Of a DNA stretch of 64,000 nt, positions 1 to 12,435 are shown in pieces. Origin of the DNA: Epiperipatus broadwayi (taxonomy: Eukaryota > Onychophora > Udeonychophora > Euonychophora > Peripatidae). The notes under the pieces were generated by a model. That model was not told the DNA's origin. It saw nothing but the letters and a program-made list of their open reading frames with translations, and ran no database searches. A program made the position numbers and the translations under genes. The DNA is taken from the NCBI GenBank assembly GCA_028023455.1, contig JAQFVV010006336.1, forward strand, positions 643,724-707,723, written 5' to 3'. Position 1 is the stretch's first letter. Each line of letters starts with the position of its first letter.

Positions 1-600
1 AATATTCATATTGGAATATCTATGAACTCATACATGAAATAAATAACATTAATGATGTAGCACCAATGTTAGGGATAAACAACAAAAGATTACTAAAAGA
101 ATATAAAAATGGGCTCTGGAACCAAAATGTTTTGACTTTATTTTGAAATTAAATCTCATTGCCATGCCCACAACCTATTTTCTGCATCACAAGAGAATGT
201 ACTTCATAATACATCCTTTTTGCAGACTGTGCCATCAATCAGAAGAAACTCTACAACACATGCTATACCAATGTACAGCACTCGAACACATAAAAAAATA
301 ATTTTTGGCACATACAGAAAACCTCACACATCAATTAAAAATATAATTGCTGCATACAAAACAAAATCAATACCAAACATTAAAGCAGCTACTTTTATAG
401 TATATGCATTTTGGTGTACAAAGTGCACTTTTAAAATAGGAAATAACACCAGGTGGCATCCAGCCACCTTTTGCAACAAATTAACACAAATAAGGAACCA
501 AGATAAAATCATAACAAACACTCACTTATATGCTACAACATGGTCACTACTAAAAGATCAATCAATGCTATAACACAATATTAAGTATATGACAAAAACT
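1..600 (+). pseudogene. LINE reverse-transcriptase 3' relic with zinc knuckle
   Basis: In the frame starting at base 218 the translation reads PFCRLCHQSEETLQHMLYQC, a C-x2-C-x8-H-x4-C arrangement like the zf-RVT knuckle that follows the reverse transcriptase in many non-LTR retrotransposons. The frame is lost shortly afterwards and a neighbouring frame stays open to about 573. That neighbouring frame (from ATG 220) is not itself the conserved one. Upstream sequence from base 1 keeps partly open stretches, so the element probably continues off the left edge. No full RT motif is visible. Family inferred only from the knuckle; a decayed PLE nuclease follows about 250 bp later. Confidence 0.5.
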
Positions 601-839
601 ACTAGAGACAAACTTTTTCAATAGCTTCTAAGACTTTTAAGTATATGCATACAAGCTATAAACTGCAAAAAGATCATCAAAAAAAGCAACTTGTACATCA
701 ACTATTATAAATTTTTTTTAAGAACTCATTCAAGTCACAAAAGTTCAAACAACTCAAGAAGCCATAAATTGAACTATATCATTTAGATATTCATTCTTAT
801 GTAACAGAACTAAACAATAATACTAAAGACTGATTAACT

Positions 840-1250
840 CTCACTCAAACTCTGCAAATGATCTACAACATTGTGTGCTCTGACAAAAATTGTAAAGCCT
901 CATACTATGTGGAGACCAAAGCAGCACTGGAAACTAGATTATCTCAACATAAATATTTGTATATTAAGGCACAATCTGATCCAGCAAACTATCCATTTTT
1001 GCACAGGACCAAAAGCTTGCAGGACATACATGCAAACTGCAAATAATAAGCTTAGTCTGCAGAGAGGGAAACAATTTGAGAAGAAAAATAAAAGAGGCCT
1101 GCTTTATTGCAATAGATAGCAATGCCATTACAGAAAGGAAACATTATTCTATATCCAGGAAATGTAATACCTGAACTTTGCATACATTTGCATAACATTA
1201 GACAATCAGTCACTTCACAACAGGCTATGATTATGAGAACCATGTCTTTT
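840..1250 (+). pseudogene. PLE GIY-YIG endonuclease relic (family P4)
   Basis: The frame from ATG 858 gives MIYNIVCSDKNCKASYYVET followed by LETRLSQHKYL. This aligns with the GIY-YIG nuclease of Penelope-like elements: IY in place of the first motif, a pair of cysteines, YYV in place of YIG, a conserved Arg and a His. Further on, another frame reads LRRKIKEA, the block that carries the catalytic Glu in this family. Frames change between the blocks, so it is dead. The glycine of YIG is gone. The RT part is missing, consistent with 5' truncation. It differs clearly from families P1, P2 and P3 elsewhere in the window. Confidence 0.6.
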
Positions 1251-1399
1251 GAAAGCACTCAGCCTATGGTTTAATAGATATTAAATATTAGCTTTGTGTT
1301 TATGCATTTAAAGCACTAGTATTGAGTTACAGAATATTAACCAAGCATGTAAAGTTTAAAATTAAGTCTGTATATACATTATAATATAAAATTTTAATT

Positions 1400-2510
1400 T
1401 TAAAAAATTCCATAGATGATACACAAATTGACAATTCACAAGGAATTTTATTGGGGGATATAAAATTAAGTGTGATGAATAGATATAACTATTTGGAAAT
1501 TGTCTTAAGTAATCAGTGAAATTGCTTGGATGAATGAGAGAAAAAATTGATAAATGAAGCAAAGAAAAGAAAGTGATTGATAAAGAAGTTAACAGTGTTC
1601 TCATATAATAAATATGATGTAGGTAGAATTGTATGAAAGGGAGTGGCATTCAAGGAGAAATGGGATAGTCAAGTTTTTATATGAAAGATGCAAAAAGCAA
1701 AATGAAAATGTTCAGTAGATTGAATTTTATGGACAATAAAAGAATAGCCAAAATAGTATTTAACTGGGTTATGAATAAAGGGTAGGCAATAAAATGGGTG
1801 AGAAAGGTAATGTGATATGCAGAAAATTTAGATAAAGAATTTATGTCAGTATAGTTATACAAAAGATGAGATGATTATGTTAGGAGAATTCTTGAGTGTT
1901 ATAGTGTTAATGAATGGAATAGAAAAATATATACATTAATAAAGATTAGGGAGTTGGAGAGCTGGATAATTAGTATGGAGAGTAAAAAGAATTTAAATAT
2001 TTATCGAAGTAAACAGAATATTGGTTGCAAGTTAATTTATGATAATAGCAAGAAAAGTAGTTTACTGTTTAAGGCTTGAACAGAATGCAAATGTACACAT
2101 TAATGGAAAAATATGAGTGATTTAGTCTGCAAATTGTGTAAGGAAGGTATAAAAAATATTAGGCATCTGTTAATTGAATGTAAATGCCTGAACGCAGAAA
2201 GAATACAAATAATGAAGTTGTGGAAGAATAAATATAAACAAAGTAATTATACAGAAAGTGGGTTATTGACTTTTATGCTGGGTTTGAAAAAAGATAAAGG
2301 GGATTTAAATATAAAGGCCATGGAGTTGACAAAAATTAAGTTGTGGAAATGGGATGAAGCAGGATAGAGAAGAATATAAGAAACATAGGTTGGGGAATGG
2401 AAAGGTAAGTTAAAGTGGCTAGCTGGTTTCTCTGGGCATAGTTGCTAAGAGATTCCTAATTCCATATAAGGAGATCACAGTATATCACATCACATCAGCA
2501 TATCAGGGAT
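1400..2510 (+). pseudogene. LINE ORF2 C-terminal relic (LINE-b)
   Basis: Broken open stretches on the plus strand recall the region after the RT of non-LTR retrotransposons: MNRYNYLEIVLS near 1470 (compare the YLG block), then MFSRLNFMDNKRIAKIVFNW near 1710, then from 2113 a frame with CKLCKEGIKNIRHLLIEC, a C-x2-C-x8-H-x4-C zinc knuckle, followed by a charged tail. In-frame stops separate the blocks. After the coding tail, about 100 bp of untranslated sequence ends in ATCACATCACATCA-type short repeats near 2490-2510. The last 250 bp recur in inverted orientation at 12436-12670, which supports a mobile element and fixes its 3' end. The upstream RT core is missing. Confidence 0.72.
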
Positions 2511-3435
2511 TTAGCTCCACTTTCCACCTGCCTTGATGAGATATGCTTTTGTAGTCTGACATACAATTTTTTATGATATTGTTTTAAAAATAGTTCAGAT
2601 AATCAAAAACATGTTTATTTGTGAATTTATTACAATTTAAGATTCTTTTTGTACAACAATTTATACAATGTTCATTATATATCAAGAATTTAAATTATTA
2701 ATAATTTATTTTAAGAGAAATACTTTATTTTTAAAAATATGTTGTATTTTTGGACAATGCAAATATACCCTAAAGCTATTTACAAGATTAGCTTCCTACA
2801 TAATCAGTGTAATTATAATGAGTATGAAAATATAATATTGCAATAAATATTAAATTTTTTAAAATATTAAAGCATAATTTATTAGATTTAAATAAATAAA
2901 TAAATATCAATTCAGAGTTTAAAAAGAAATGTCAAATAATGATTTCAGTGATTTTGGAAAATGAAAATAATCTTTGTAGAAATGATGTCATATGCAACTT
3001 TTTATTTTTATTACAAATTTATTTTTTTAATATTTTCAGAAATAAAATGTGAATATTTAGAATTTATTTCAATAGTAAAGAACAATATCCATCATATTAA
3101 GTCAAATGTTATTATTTTCTGATAAGTAATAATGGATTAATCTTAAACTTAATGTTGAATGTTTACAGAAACTGAGAAGAAAAAAAATGACAACTTGTCA
3201 GAGGGTTAATATTAGACATAATTTATTGATTCTAGTTTATACCAATTTTCATTTATCTTACATACATCTTCTATTATTTTGAAATATATTTACAATTACA
3301 CAATCATATTATATCAATCCTCAAATAATAATACAATTTTATTTTTAAGTAAAGAAATAATAAATTTTTAAGTTAATGAATAGATAGATTTTAAAAGTAA
3401 ATATTGTTTAACAATTATCACCCATGTTAGATGAG
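2511..3435. other. A+T-rich DNA, nothing recognised
   Basis: Simple A+T-rich sequence without a long reading frame, a repeat shared with other parts of the window, or a clear signal. Confidence 0.5.
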
Positions 3436-3790
3436 ATAAAGCTTCTCACAATTCTCTCAACAAAACTCAATGCTTACAAACATCAATATATATATATATA
3501 TTAATAATTTTTATTACTCATTCATTAGACTAGAGATTACCATACAATTAATATTTCTGTAGTGTAATTTTCACTACAGCAACTCAAGCAAGATATGGAC
3601 TGATTTCTATCTCCAACTCATGTAGAAACTGATTTCTATCTCTTTTAACATGAAATGGTGTAATCATAAACCTTTGACCACGGATATGTATGAGCTCCAA
3701 GATTCACATTTCATACTGAACCAGCATTTATCAGTTGGGCCAGATCACAATCTCTTACACATATTTTTAAAATTGTTTAATATATATAGT
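3436..3790 (+). repeat. Dispersed repeat R1, copy 1
   Basis: About 350 bp similar by eye to 9305-9650. Shared landmarks in order are an ATTCATTA tract, TAGTGTAA..TTCACTACA, GCAAGATA, TTTCTATC, CTTTTAACAT, a GTGTAATCATAAA block, CTCCAAGAT, CACATTTCAT, GAACCAGCA and TTATCAGTTGG. A 76-codon frame (3650-3880) crosses it but copy 2 does not keep that frame, so it is probably not coding. Copy 1 is entered by a short (TA)n at 3486-3502. Confidence 0.6.
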
Positions 3791-6042
3791 ATGACATTTG
3801 ACTTTCCACAAAAGTTAAATTCCAGGGCATGTATTATGCCAAAATATCTAAAAAGAATATGTAGTTTAATTTTAGTGTAAAAAGATTTTGTTATTGCTTG
3901 GAGTCTGTGTAGTTGTAAAATAATTTTGAGAGCTTAACTTACAATATTCTAGTCTTGAATAAGTACTATTCATACCCCAAGTATTTACATTTTTAAAAGC
4001 TGATAAATTAAAATGGTAATGTATTTTAACATTTAATAGTGTTGATAAGTCATAATTTAACTTAAAATTTTCAAAAAAGCTAAAATTAACCCTAAGCTTA
4101 AAAACCAAGTTCAAAACCTATATTTAGATTTGCAAATAATTAAATTGAATTCATAATGCAAATGTTAGAATTAAATGTTTTAAATTTATTTACTTACAAG
4201 AAGTTTAATAAAGGCAATAATAATTAAAGATAGTATTTTTAAATAAACAAATGAATGTCTGAATGCATAAATGAGTAAAAGTTGTAATTTTAACATTGAT
4301 TTAATTTAAAATATTATTAAATATCTAATTTTAAAAAGGTAATATAAAATTATATTCTGAGAAACTTGTGTAGCATAAATGAAAGATAAATTAAATGTGT
4401 CAAGCGTTATGAATAATATCTTTATTTTTAAAACAACATAAATTTTATTTGTAAAAGTTTATTTTGTTCTTATGTTTAAATTTATAAATAATAATTGTAA
4501 TAAAACACATTTTTAATTTTATTTGTCTAGACAATATAAATGATTTATTTTTAAAAATTGAATATTAATTAATTAAAGTTTTGGTTAGTAAGCATTACTG
4601 GTGACATAAATTCAAACCAATAAAAAGGAAGTGGCATAGATTTAAATGTCAATAATGAGTGTCATTAAATGGTCACCTGACCACTGCTATAAATAGATAA
4701 AATTGATACCGGCAGACATTCTCTTTTAATTTTTTTAAAGTATAACTAAAGTTAAGTTGTCTGGGCACAATGTAACTTCAAGGAACAAAAAATCTTCATT
4801 GCAGCTAGCTTTATTGATAAATGTAGTTAATAATTATTATAGTGTTCAAACTTGACACATTTGAACTTCATGTATTTGACAGCTTTGAAGGACATTATTA
4901 TTGTCACTATGACAATGTACAGACAATTATTAATTTCAACATCTATTTCATATTTAATTTTGCTGTAAAATATTGAAAACACTTAGTAGTAAAAAACAAT
5001 ATTATTCAAAGTGGTAAATAACTTTATCAGATATTTTTCTAAAATACTTGTTTCATATCAAATATTATTTCAAATTAATTTACCTTGAGTAAAGAACTTT
5101 GAAGTTCATGCAATAAAAACTATTTCCCTAAGATAAGTATATTACTAGTTGTCTATAAAAATCATTTTTATACTTACTGAAAGAAAAATATTTGACTTTA
5201 TTATATTATATTGCTTAACACAATAAAATGTTGTTAATTGATCTATAACAGCATAAAAGAAGTTTCGCTTATTATGATGATTTCCACCCAAATAAAAAAA
5301 AAAAATTTTTTTTTTGGATCCTGGGAAGATAAAACAATGGACATATTTTAAACAAATGTTTAATAAATGTTTTGAAATATTTTAATAAATTATTTATGTC
5401 AAAAATGTAAATATTAAATTATTTCTGGAAAATAATATTTTATTTAAATTGACTTTAAATGACTTTACCTGTGATGTTATTAGTTTTATAAAAACCTGTG
5501 AACTTATTCTCTCTCTATTGATGTTGCTATGAAAATCACCACTATAGTTCAATGTGATATTTCAAAAAAGTATTTCTCCTGCATCACTAATGAATAAAAT
5601 GTTTTGAAGAATTAAAACTGAAATTCTTGAATTTAATATGAAAAATATTGTATTGCAATTTAATAAATATTTACTAAATATTTATCCATGGAAACCTGAT
5701 CAATGAATGTCCATCCATATCATTTGCTAGTATAATTTATTTAAAATTTTACTTAAAGATAACTCAAAAACACTTTTGTATTTTGTTATATTTGTGCAGT
5801 GGATATCTATGCCGCCCATAGAACTTTGTTGCTAAATAGACTGTTCCTGTTTCATTTAAATTAATGATAGAAGAATAGAAGAATTTTATTATTATTTTAT
5901 TTTAAAATAGTAAAGAGTTCATATTTTATTGATGACTATAACTGTGCTTATAAGGTTATTTTAAATGTATTCTATCTTGTATAGTTTTAATATGCTAATT
6001 TTAGTAATAATACTTTGGTCAATGTTTTCAGAATATCAATAA
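3791..6042. other. A+T-rich DNA; isolated TATA-like site
   Basis: No gene recognised. A well-formed TATA-box-like string CTATAAATAG lies at about 4686-4695 with no recognisable transcript downstream; it may be chance in DNA of this composition. Confidence 0.4.
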
Positions 6043-6483
6043 ATGGTATTTGCATATTCTAATATAGGATGTTTTATTTTTCATATGAACTATTTATATA
6101 CAAAAAGGTATATTATTATGCTGATGCAGTATAGGTCAATTTATATTTTTATTAATTTTATTTCTTATTTACTGCCTAATTTTAATCAAGCTATGTTTAG
6201 AATTAATCATTATTTATTGTCTTTCACATCTATTAGTTATTGTATTTTGCTTAGAGATTTCAGCTTTGCTTTAGTAACTCTTTATTTAAGAGTTCTTATT
6301 TTTGCCAGTAATATTAGTGATAGTAGCATGCATTTCTTTCTTATCAGTTTGCTAGATTATTTTTTAAAATTAGTAGCAATAGTCTATCTCTTTTATTGTG
6401 TTTCTGGTAAATATATTTTAAAAAGAGAATGTGGCATTGTTACTCTCTTATATTTTTGTCTTGCTAGTGTATATATTTTGTAG
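6043..6483 (+). CDS. Hypothetical hydrophobic 146-residue ORF
   Basis: An ATG-to-TAG frame of 146 codons in DNA where stop codons are frequent. The translation is rich in Phe, Leu, Ile, Tyr and Ser. It has several hydrophobic stretches of membrane-span length, for example IYIFINFISYLLPNF near residues 33-47 and FLISLLDYFLKLVAIVYLFY near residues 98-117. I recognise no family. It could be an exon of a multi-pass membrane protein such as a receptor, an old pseudogene, or a chance frame on a T-rich strand, which biases translations toward exactly these residues. No splice sites, homologous copy or Kozak context support it. Confidence 0.2.
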   Translation: MVFAYSNIGCFIFHMNYLYTKRYIIMLMQYRSIYIFINFISYLLPNFNQAMFRINHYLLSFTSISYCILLRDFSFALVTLYLRVLIFASNISDSSMHFFLISLLDYFLKLVAIVYLFYCVSGKYILKRECGIVTLLYFCLASVYIL

Positions 6484-7135
6484 ATTTAGCTTAGACTCTA
6501 GTTTAAAAACAATCTATTTAGTATTTTGGTCTTTGATGTGCATTCTCCATATTCCTTGACTAGTGACAAAGTCCTAAATCATATTCTTATTGCCTTAAGT
6601 AGGTGAACCTATTTTGAGTTATATCATACATTTATTTGCCTTTTGTTAGTAATTTAGTTTGTTGTTGAACTTATTTTGAAAAGCATGCATAATATTTTAC
6701 CATGACTTCCTCTTGCAATAATAAATGTTTTTATCAATGTGTTGAGGAATTCCACTCTCACCTCTTTTAGCATTCTTGATTTATTTAGATGTAAATTACA
6801 TATTGCTAATGTATAGGTTCTGTATTTAAATAATTCATTTCAACATTTTAAATAGTACTTTAGACATAAATACATAATATTACATCTCTTATTACTTCTT
6901 CATCACAAGATTGATAAGCTTGTATTTTAAATAATATTAAATATTCATAAAAGGGATACTACTCATGAAAAGAATATTAACATTGTATGAATGACTTAAT
7001 ATATGACATCTTATTAGAATTTAAATTAACAGAAAGTTTCTTTTGACCAACCAGATTATGTTTACGAAACAAATTTATTATTTTTCATAAAATAAGTTGT
7101 AACTTAACTCTCTAAAATAGTTTTTAAAAGAAAGT
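6484..7135. other. A+T-rich DNA, nothing recognised
   Basis: No reading frame or shared repeat seen. Confidence 0.45.
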
Positions 7136-7995
7136 ATATTTGTAGAAGCTCTTGACCTTGCAGACCTAAAAGATATATTTGTGTATACTCTTTCATCACA
7201 CTGGACAAGCAACTTGATGATGCTATTTCTATGTAAACAAAAACAAATATAACATTTTGGGCTGGCATAGTATTTTTGGTTGGCATATTTTATCGACATA
7301 TATTTCTATTTCATATATTATCGATATATATTTTTATTTGACATATTTTATCGATATATTTATTTCAAAGCTTTTTTTATTTGGTTTTTATGTGTTATTT
7401 TTTGGATTTCATACATTTGGTGCTCTTTTTTTTTAAAAAAAACCTAACATTTACTACTTTTTATTTATTGCTTGAAATACAGCATTTTAAAACCTCATTT
7501 GATTGATGTTTTTATTCCATTTTTATGTGTTGTTTTTTTAAAATTTGGATTTTGTTCATTTGTTGTTCTTTTTTTTTTTGAAAAAAAAAAAACCCTAACA
7601 TTTAAAACAATTAAAAACGTTGACACACCTCCTTTGATTGACTTTTTCATTTAGTTTTTATTTGCTGTTTTATTTTTTTGGTTTTTTTAATTTCAGAAAT
7701 GAAAAAGAGAAAGACATTAAACCATTATGCTTTTTAGTTTCTTTTGGGAGGGGCTTCCTGCATTTTTATTTTTTATTTTTGCTTTGGGATGAAAGAAAGT
7801 AAAATGAAAACATTACTGTTATATTTAGTTTGTGCTTTAATGAAGTCAAAACCTAACCCTAACATGTACTGCTTATTCACCAAGTGGCCATGTAATTGGC
7901 ATATTTCTGCTGCTTTGCAGAGAAACAGCACCATCAAGTGGCTTGTCCAGTATGACAAAAGAATATATATTTGTGACATTATTATTTGTTTGCAC
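7136..7995. mobile_element. Element with long imperfect inverted ends
   Basis: The reverse complement of 7150-7265 resembles 7885-7990. Shared landmarks are AGAAA(C/T)AGCA, CATCAAGT, GCTTGTCCAGT, a GA(T/C)(G/A)AAAGA block and ATTTGT. The two ends face each other about 620 bp apart around T-rich tandem repeats. This is the layout of a non-autonomous foldback or TIR element, or of two opposed repeat copies. I could not find a target-site duplication. No coding capacity is visible; two short frames (7472-7654, 7744-7998) follow low-complexity sequence. Confidence 0.45.
7365..7690 (+). repeat. Degenerate T-rich tandem repeat
   Basis: Three loosely related units begin near 7365, 7500 and 7635. 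Each has the run TTTATxTGxTGTT followed by poly-T, and the first two continue with a poly-A run and (C)CTAACATTTA. They form the interior of the inverted-end element. Confidence 0.5.
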
Positions 7996-9285
7996 TAAAT
8001 AAATATTTGTTTTTCTTATTAAAAAATTTCTTATAGTCATTTCTCCATACCATCCACTCATTAACCAAAAATCTCAAAAATGATAAAAGTATCATAAATT
8101 ACTTTAAGTGTTTTGTCATAAGACATTGAAACTGACAAGAATCACTTTATAGTTATGTTTAAGTATGAGAATTACATCTAAAAAAAATGTATTTTACTTA
8201 ATAAAATTTTATAATTGCATATTATTATTTGAGATCACTTCAGCCAATTTAGTATACTTATTAAAAGATCAGCATGCTTATTTATTCTGAAACGATTTTC
8301 ATAAATATTAAAGACCATATTTATTATTCCATGATAAATTTAAATTAAGAAGTGACTTGGTTCATATCTGGCAGATATTTAGATAGATGTATTCTATAGT
8401 ATTTAGAATGAATATAAAATCCCTTACCCATTCTTAATATCTGAATGTCATCCTGGATTATTATTTAACTTATTCCAAATTAAGAGATTATGTATTTTAT
8501 TTAAAATTAGTAGTAATTATTATTGTAAATGTAATGAGACATTAGCTTAGGGGCAAGTGTATGCCTTACTTGATTTTCTAGGATTTTATTTTAGGTAGAA
8601 TAGATTTAAAGAGACAAAAAATTTATTTAATAATTAAAATAATCATATTACTCTGAGATAGTCTTATTTATTTCATGAACTACATTATTTAAAAATTATT
8701 TTGCTGATGAAGAAATTATTTTTAAAGGATGCATTTTTGGTTGCAAAAAATTAATATAGCACTTCTTAATTTTATGAAATTAAACATAATATTTTATCTG
8801 ATTATAGCAATGAGATACTTAAAAGATAAATAGAAAAGATGGTAGTGGTAGTAAATGCTGTAGAAGGATTTTAAAATGCAATCTCAATGGCATATGCTTG
8901 CAATACCAATAATCTTTTATTTATATTAGAGTGAGTTGAAAGTTATCTTCCTTTTAAATTATTAATAATATTGCTTAATATTTTAATAATATTTTATTGT
9001 AATTGCTTACTCCTGTGTCTCTTTCTATTGTGGGCTATGACATTTGTATTTTTACAATTACCACTGAGCTTAGTTAATGACATCATTATTATTTTATATT
9101 ATATTTTATCAAATTGTCTTCCCATTCACTATTTTTTTGGAGGTTACAATTTGACTTTCCCAATGAGTTGATTTTATTTAGCTGAAAGTACCAATCAATT
9201 GTCTCAGATAAGCATGGAACTATATTATATTTTATTGTCTTATATTATTTTATTATCATTATATTTTTTGATTACAATGGATAGG
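7996..9285. other. A+T-rich DNA, nothing recognised
   Basis: Only a 66-codon frame (8971-9171) is present, hydrophobic and without recognisable features; probably chance. Confidence 0.45.
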
Positions 9286-9669
9286 CAATTACTATAGTTT
9301 AATTAATAAGCATCAAACTTCCTGCCTTCATAATTTTGACACAAACTCTTTAATGGAAGTATATAATGAATTTTTATTAGTCATTCATTAACTTAAAGAT
9401 TATTCACTTAATGAATCATATTTCCATAATGTAAATTTGCACTACACTACTTCCATGCAAGATAGGAATTAATTTCTATCCACTTTTAACATCTTCTGGA
9501 AGAGTGTAATAATAAATATATGACCAAAACCTGTGAAAAAGATCTACGATCTCCAAGATACACATTTCATGCTGAACCAGCACTTATCAGTTGGCTCAGA
9601 TCAAAATCTTTTATACATACCCTTATCACTGTTCTGTATATATAGATATTCAATTACTATAGTTTAATT
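9286..9669. mobile_element. R1 retroposon copy 2 with 19-bp target duplication
   Basis: A perfect 19-bp direct repeat, CAATTACTATAGTTTAATT, occurs at 9286-9304 and 9651-9669. It brackets a 346-bp sequence that is the second copy of R1 (see 3436-3790). Long duplications of this type are typical of target-primed insertion by LINE machinery, so R1 is inferred to be a SINE-like retroposon. There is no clear poly-A tail at either end and no tRNA-like box that I can defend. Its autonomous partner is unknown. Confidence 0.7.
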
Positions 9670-9745
9670 GATGTATCATATGTCTTTTTCACATGTCTTT
9701 GGTCATATGTTTATGATCACACCCAAAAGTGTCAAAAATGCATAT
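9670..9745 (-). repeat. R1 fragment, inverted, beside copy 2
   Basis: The stretch with CTTTTTCACATG, TTGGTCATATG and TTATGATCACAC is the reverse complement of the middle of R1: 9490-9545 in copy 2 and the GTGTAATCATAAAC block of copy 1. It forms an imperfect stem of about 45 bp with copy 2. Confidence 0.55.
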
Positions 9746-10454
9746 ATATATATATGGGCTTTAATATATAAATATTTATAATTTTAATGAGATTTTCCAT
9801 ATATTTTTTTTAGATAAATCAGATATGATGTACCAAGCAAAGAACGACTCAATGATATTGTAATACTGAATATCTTGTTAAAAGAGATAAAATTACAACA
9901 TTTAGGAGCACGAGCACACACATATGTTATGTAATTAAATTTATGAATGTTTAAAGTAAACATATATATTTTAAAATGTAAACGATAATTATTGTGATTT
10001 TAAGTTATCTAATAATTTTTTTTATTGAAAAGTGAAACAGAAATGATCAGAGTAAATTGGTAATAATTATTTTCATGCAAAGTTTTCAAAACCATTGGAA
10101 AGTGGCACCAATATAACACAGTACACATAAAACAATTATTTACTTAATAGAAATGAATTATTATTTTTTACTTTTTTTTTAAATTTAAAAAAGATACTTA
10201 TTCATTTAGATTTCTTTTTATTCTTATTGTCATGTAAAATTTGCGTATAAATATATCTATTAGATTGATCTTCATTCTTGAGTCTTTCATTTTACCACAG
10301 CATATGAGAATAAAAATTTTGCTAAGTTTTATTTCTATTTATAATATAGTAGTTTTATATTACATTAAACTGAAATTTTAGGACTATAAGTATTAGTAAA
10401 AATATTTTAAGCTTAATGTTTGCCTGAAGGATTTTTGATAATGTTATTCTAGAG
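9746..10454. other. A+T-rich DNA, nothing recognised
   Basis: A short (TA)n at about 9750-9760; otherwise no signal. Confidence 0.45.
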
Positions 10455-10846
10455 GTGATAATATGTCAGACTATTTCCATCATTATCATTAAATGGTGAA
10501 TGTCTAGAAAATTTTAAACTTTATTTAAACTTTTCCAAATACCAACAACTGTTAATAATAACGCACAAGTTACCAGATAGCACAGGTTAGTAGACAACAC
10601 AGGATAGTAGATTACACAATGTTTCAAGTGGTATTAGTCTCTTCTCTTTTTCAAGTCACTGTCCAGGCTGAAGAGGAACAAAGAATAATACTACTTGAAA
10701 CATGTAATATATTAACCTGTGTTATCTAGAAATGTGTGTGTTATTATTAACAGTTGTTTCTATTTGGAAAAGTTTAAATAAAATTGAAAATTTTCTAGAC
10801 ATTCAACATTTAATGATAGATGATGAAAATAATTCAACATTATCAC
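10455..10846. mobile_element. Foldback element, 392 bp
   Basis: The whole segment folds back on itself. Outer ends GTGATAAT..ATTATCAC pair, followed by matching arms with CATTAAATG(G/T)TGAATGTCTAGAAAATTTT at about 10488-10516 and its complement at 10782-10812, then AACAACTGTTAATAATAA paired with TTATTATTAACAGTTGTT, then TGTTTCAAGTGGTATTA paired with TAATACTACTTGAAACA. The loop is about 30 bp around 10650. Arms are imperfect. No protein-coding capacity; consistent with a MITE or foldback transposon. No convincing target-site duplication seen. Confidence 0.75.
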
Positions 10847-12435
10847 ATTATTAGCTTAAATTTATTTGTAAAATTGAAAATTTCACATGTAGCCTTGATA
10901 AAACTATATTATTTTCAATTCTTGTTTTTTATAAATAGAATGATTCAGATAAATAATTTACAATTTATTTGACCAAATTTTTAAATATCTTTTATCATGA
11001 AACAATAAAACATTATTACTTTCTTATAATAAAATTATTTAAACAACAAAAAAATATATTTTCATTTAAAAAGTTTCTATTGTTCCTATTATTAAATATA
11101 AATAAACAATCAACTTATTGCTTAGGGGTTTAGAAGAAATTGTTCACTGAAAGTGAAAGAAATGAACTGCAACCATGTCAGCTTAAATTTTAGACTTTTC
11201 CACTTTACCACTGCATTATTTTGCTAAAAAGCCAATTTAATTATTGAATTTATATTAATTAAATAAAATGATATTAGTCAAAAAACAATTTTATATGGTT
11301 ATTATTTTTATTTAGTAATAATGTGTTATTAAGTACAAAACATATTAGTATCGTCAAAATTTATTATTAAAGTATTATGTTTTATCATTCTCAAAAATAA
11401 AATAATATAAACAAATAATTACAATAATAAAGAATTTACATACAATATTTAATTATGAACAAAAATAACAATAAATATCTTTGTACTACAATATTATACA
11501 TTTAATCAAATGAAATATAAAGTAAAATTTTTTACTTATAAAATGAGATTGATATTTTTTCTGTCTTATTATTTAATTTAAATTAATCATTTGAAAATGT
11601 GCATGTCTGAAAGAGAGTCACATTTTGGGTTAAAATATTGTATAATTAATTTCCATATATAATATTGAACTTATGAAGGTTTTGACATTGGCATTCAAAA
11701 TACCTGAATGAATTTCTGATTTTGTAGGATGAAGTAAGGATTGCATCATTGGTAGTGGTAAATGGACTTTTTTGAATGTATTGGAATTGGGGTGGTCCAA
11801 AATGTAGATTTAATTATAAGCTACACATATTAAATGAATGGATTATACCAGATGGTTTAATGTATTAAATCATACAAGTTAATACATCTATTCAACATGT
11901 GTAGCTAAATATTCATGGACTGCAATTTTTGACCCTCTCTTCTAATACTCAAAAATTTATATGTCTTTCATGATAGCAAACCATTTATTTATTAATGAAT
12001 GAATTAAGAATTAATTTATATCTATTAGGACATTATATAAATGCCTATGCATTTTATTAGTATTATTATTGTATTTAAGTTAAGCACATTATTTGCACTA
12101 CAAAATGATTTAATTATAAAAGATTAAATAATAAACAAGTTTATGGTGTTTTTTAATGGATTATGTCCAAATGTAATGGTAAATTAATTATTTATGTTGA
12201 TTTTTATTTATTTATTTTTAAATACCAAATTTTTTATTAAACAAAAATTATTAAACATCAGAATTAGCTTAAAATATTTCTACTTATTCTATTTTAAAAG
12301 ATTAAATGCAAAAATCATCAATTTTATATATTTTAACTTTGAATTAGTGTATATAATTCAAAATCAAAAAACAACAACAAACTCCATGGTCTTCCTTTTT
12401 AAGGCATCTGGTAATCTTCAACTGAAATCTAGGTT
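10847..12435. other. A+T-rich DNA, nothing recognised
   Basis: An 83-codon Phe/Ile/Asn-rich frame at 12194-12445 runs into the LINE fragment and looks like chance. Confidence 0.45.

Noticed and set aside
7848-7863. CCTAACCCTAACA, telomere-like repeat
   Set aside because: Barely two units and part of a (C)CTAACAT word in the local tandem repeat; not evidence for telomeric DNA.
10655-10705. CTGAAGA..GAAAC in the foldback element as a hammerhead core
   Set aside because: The CTGAAGA lies in the loop and flank of the large hairpin and no stem II can be formed between it and GAAAC; left as coincidence.
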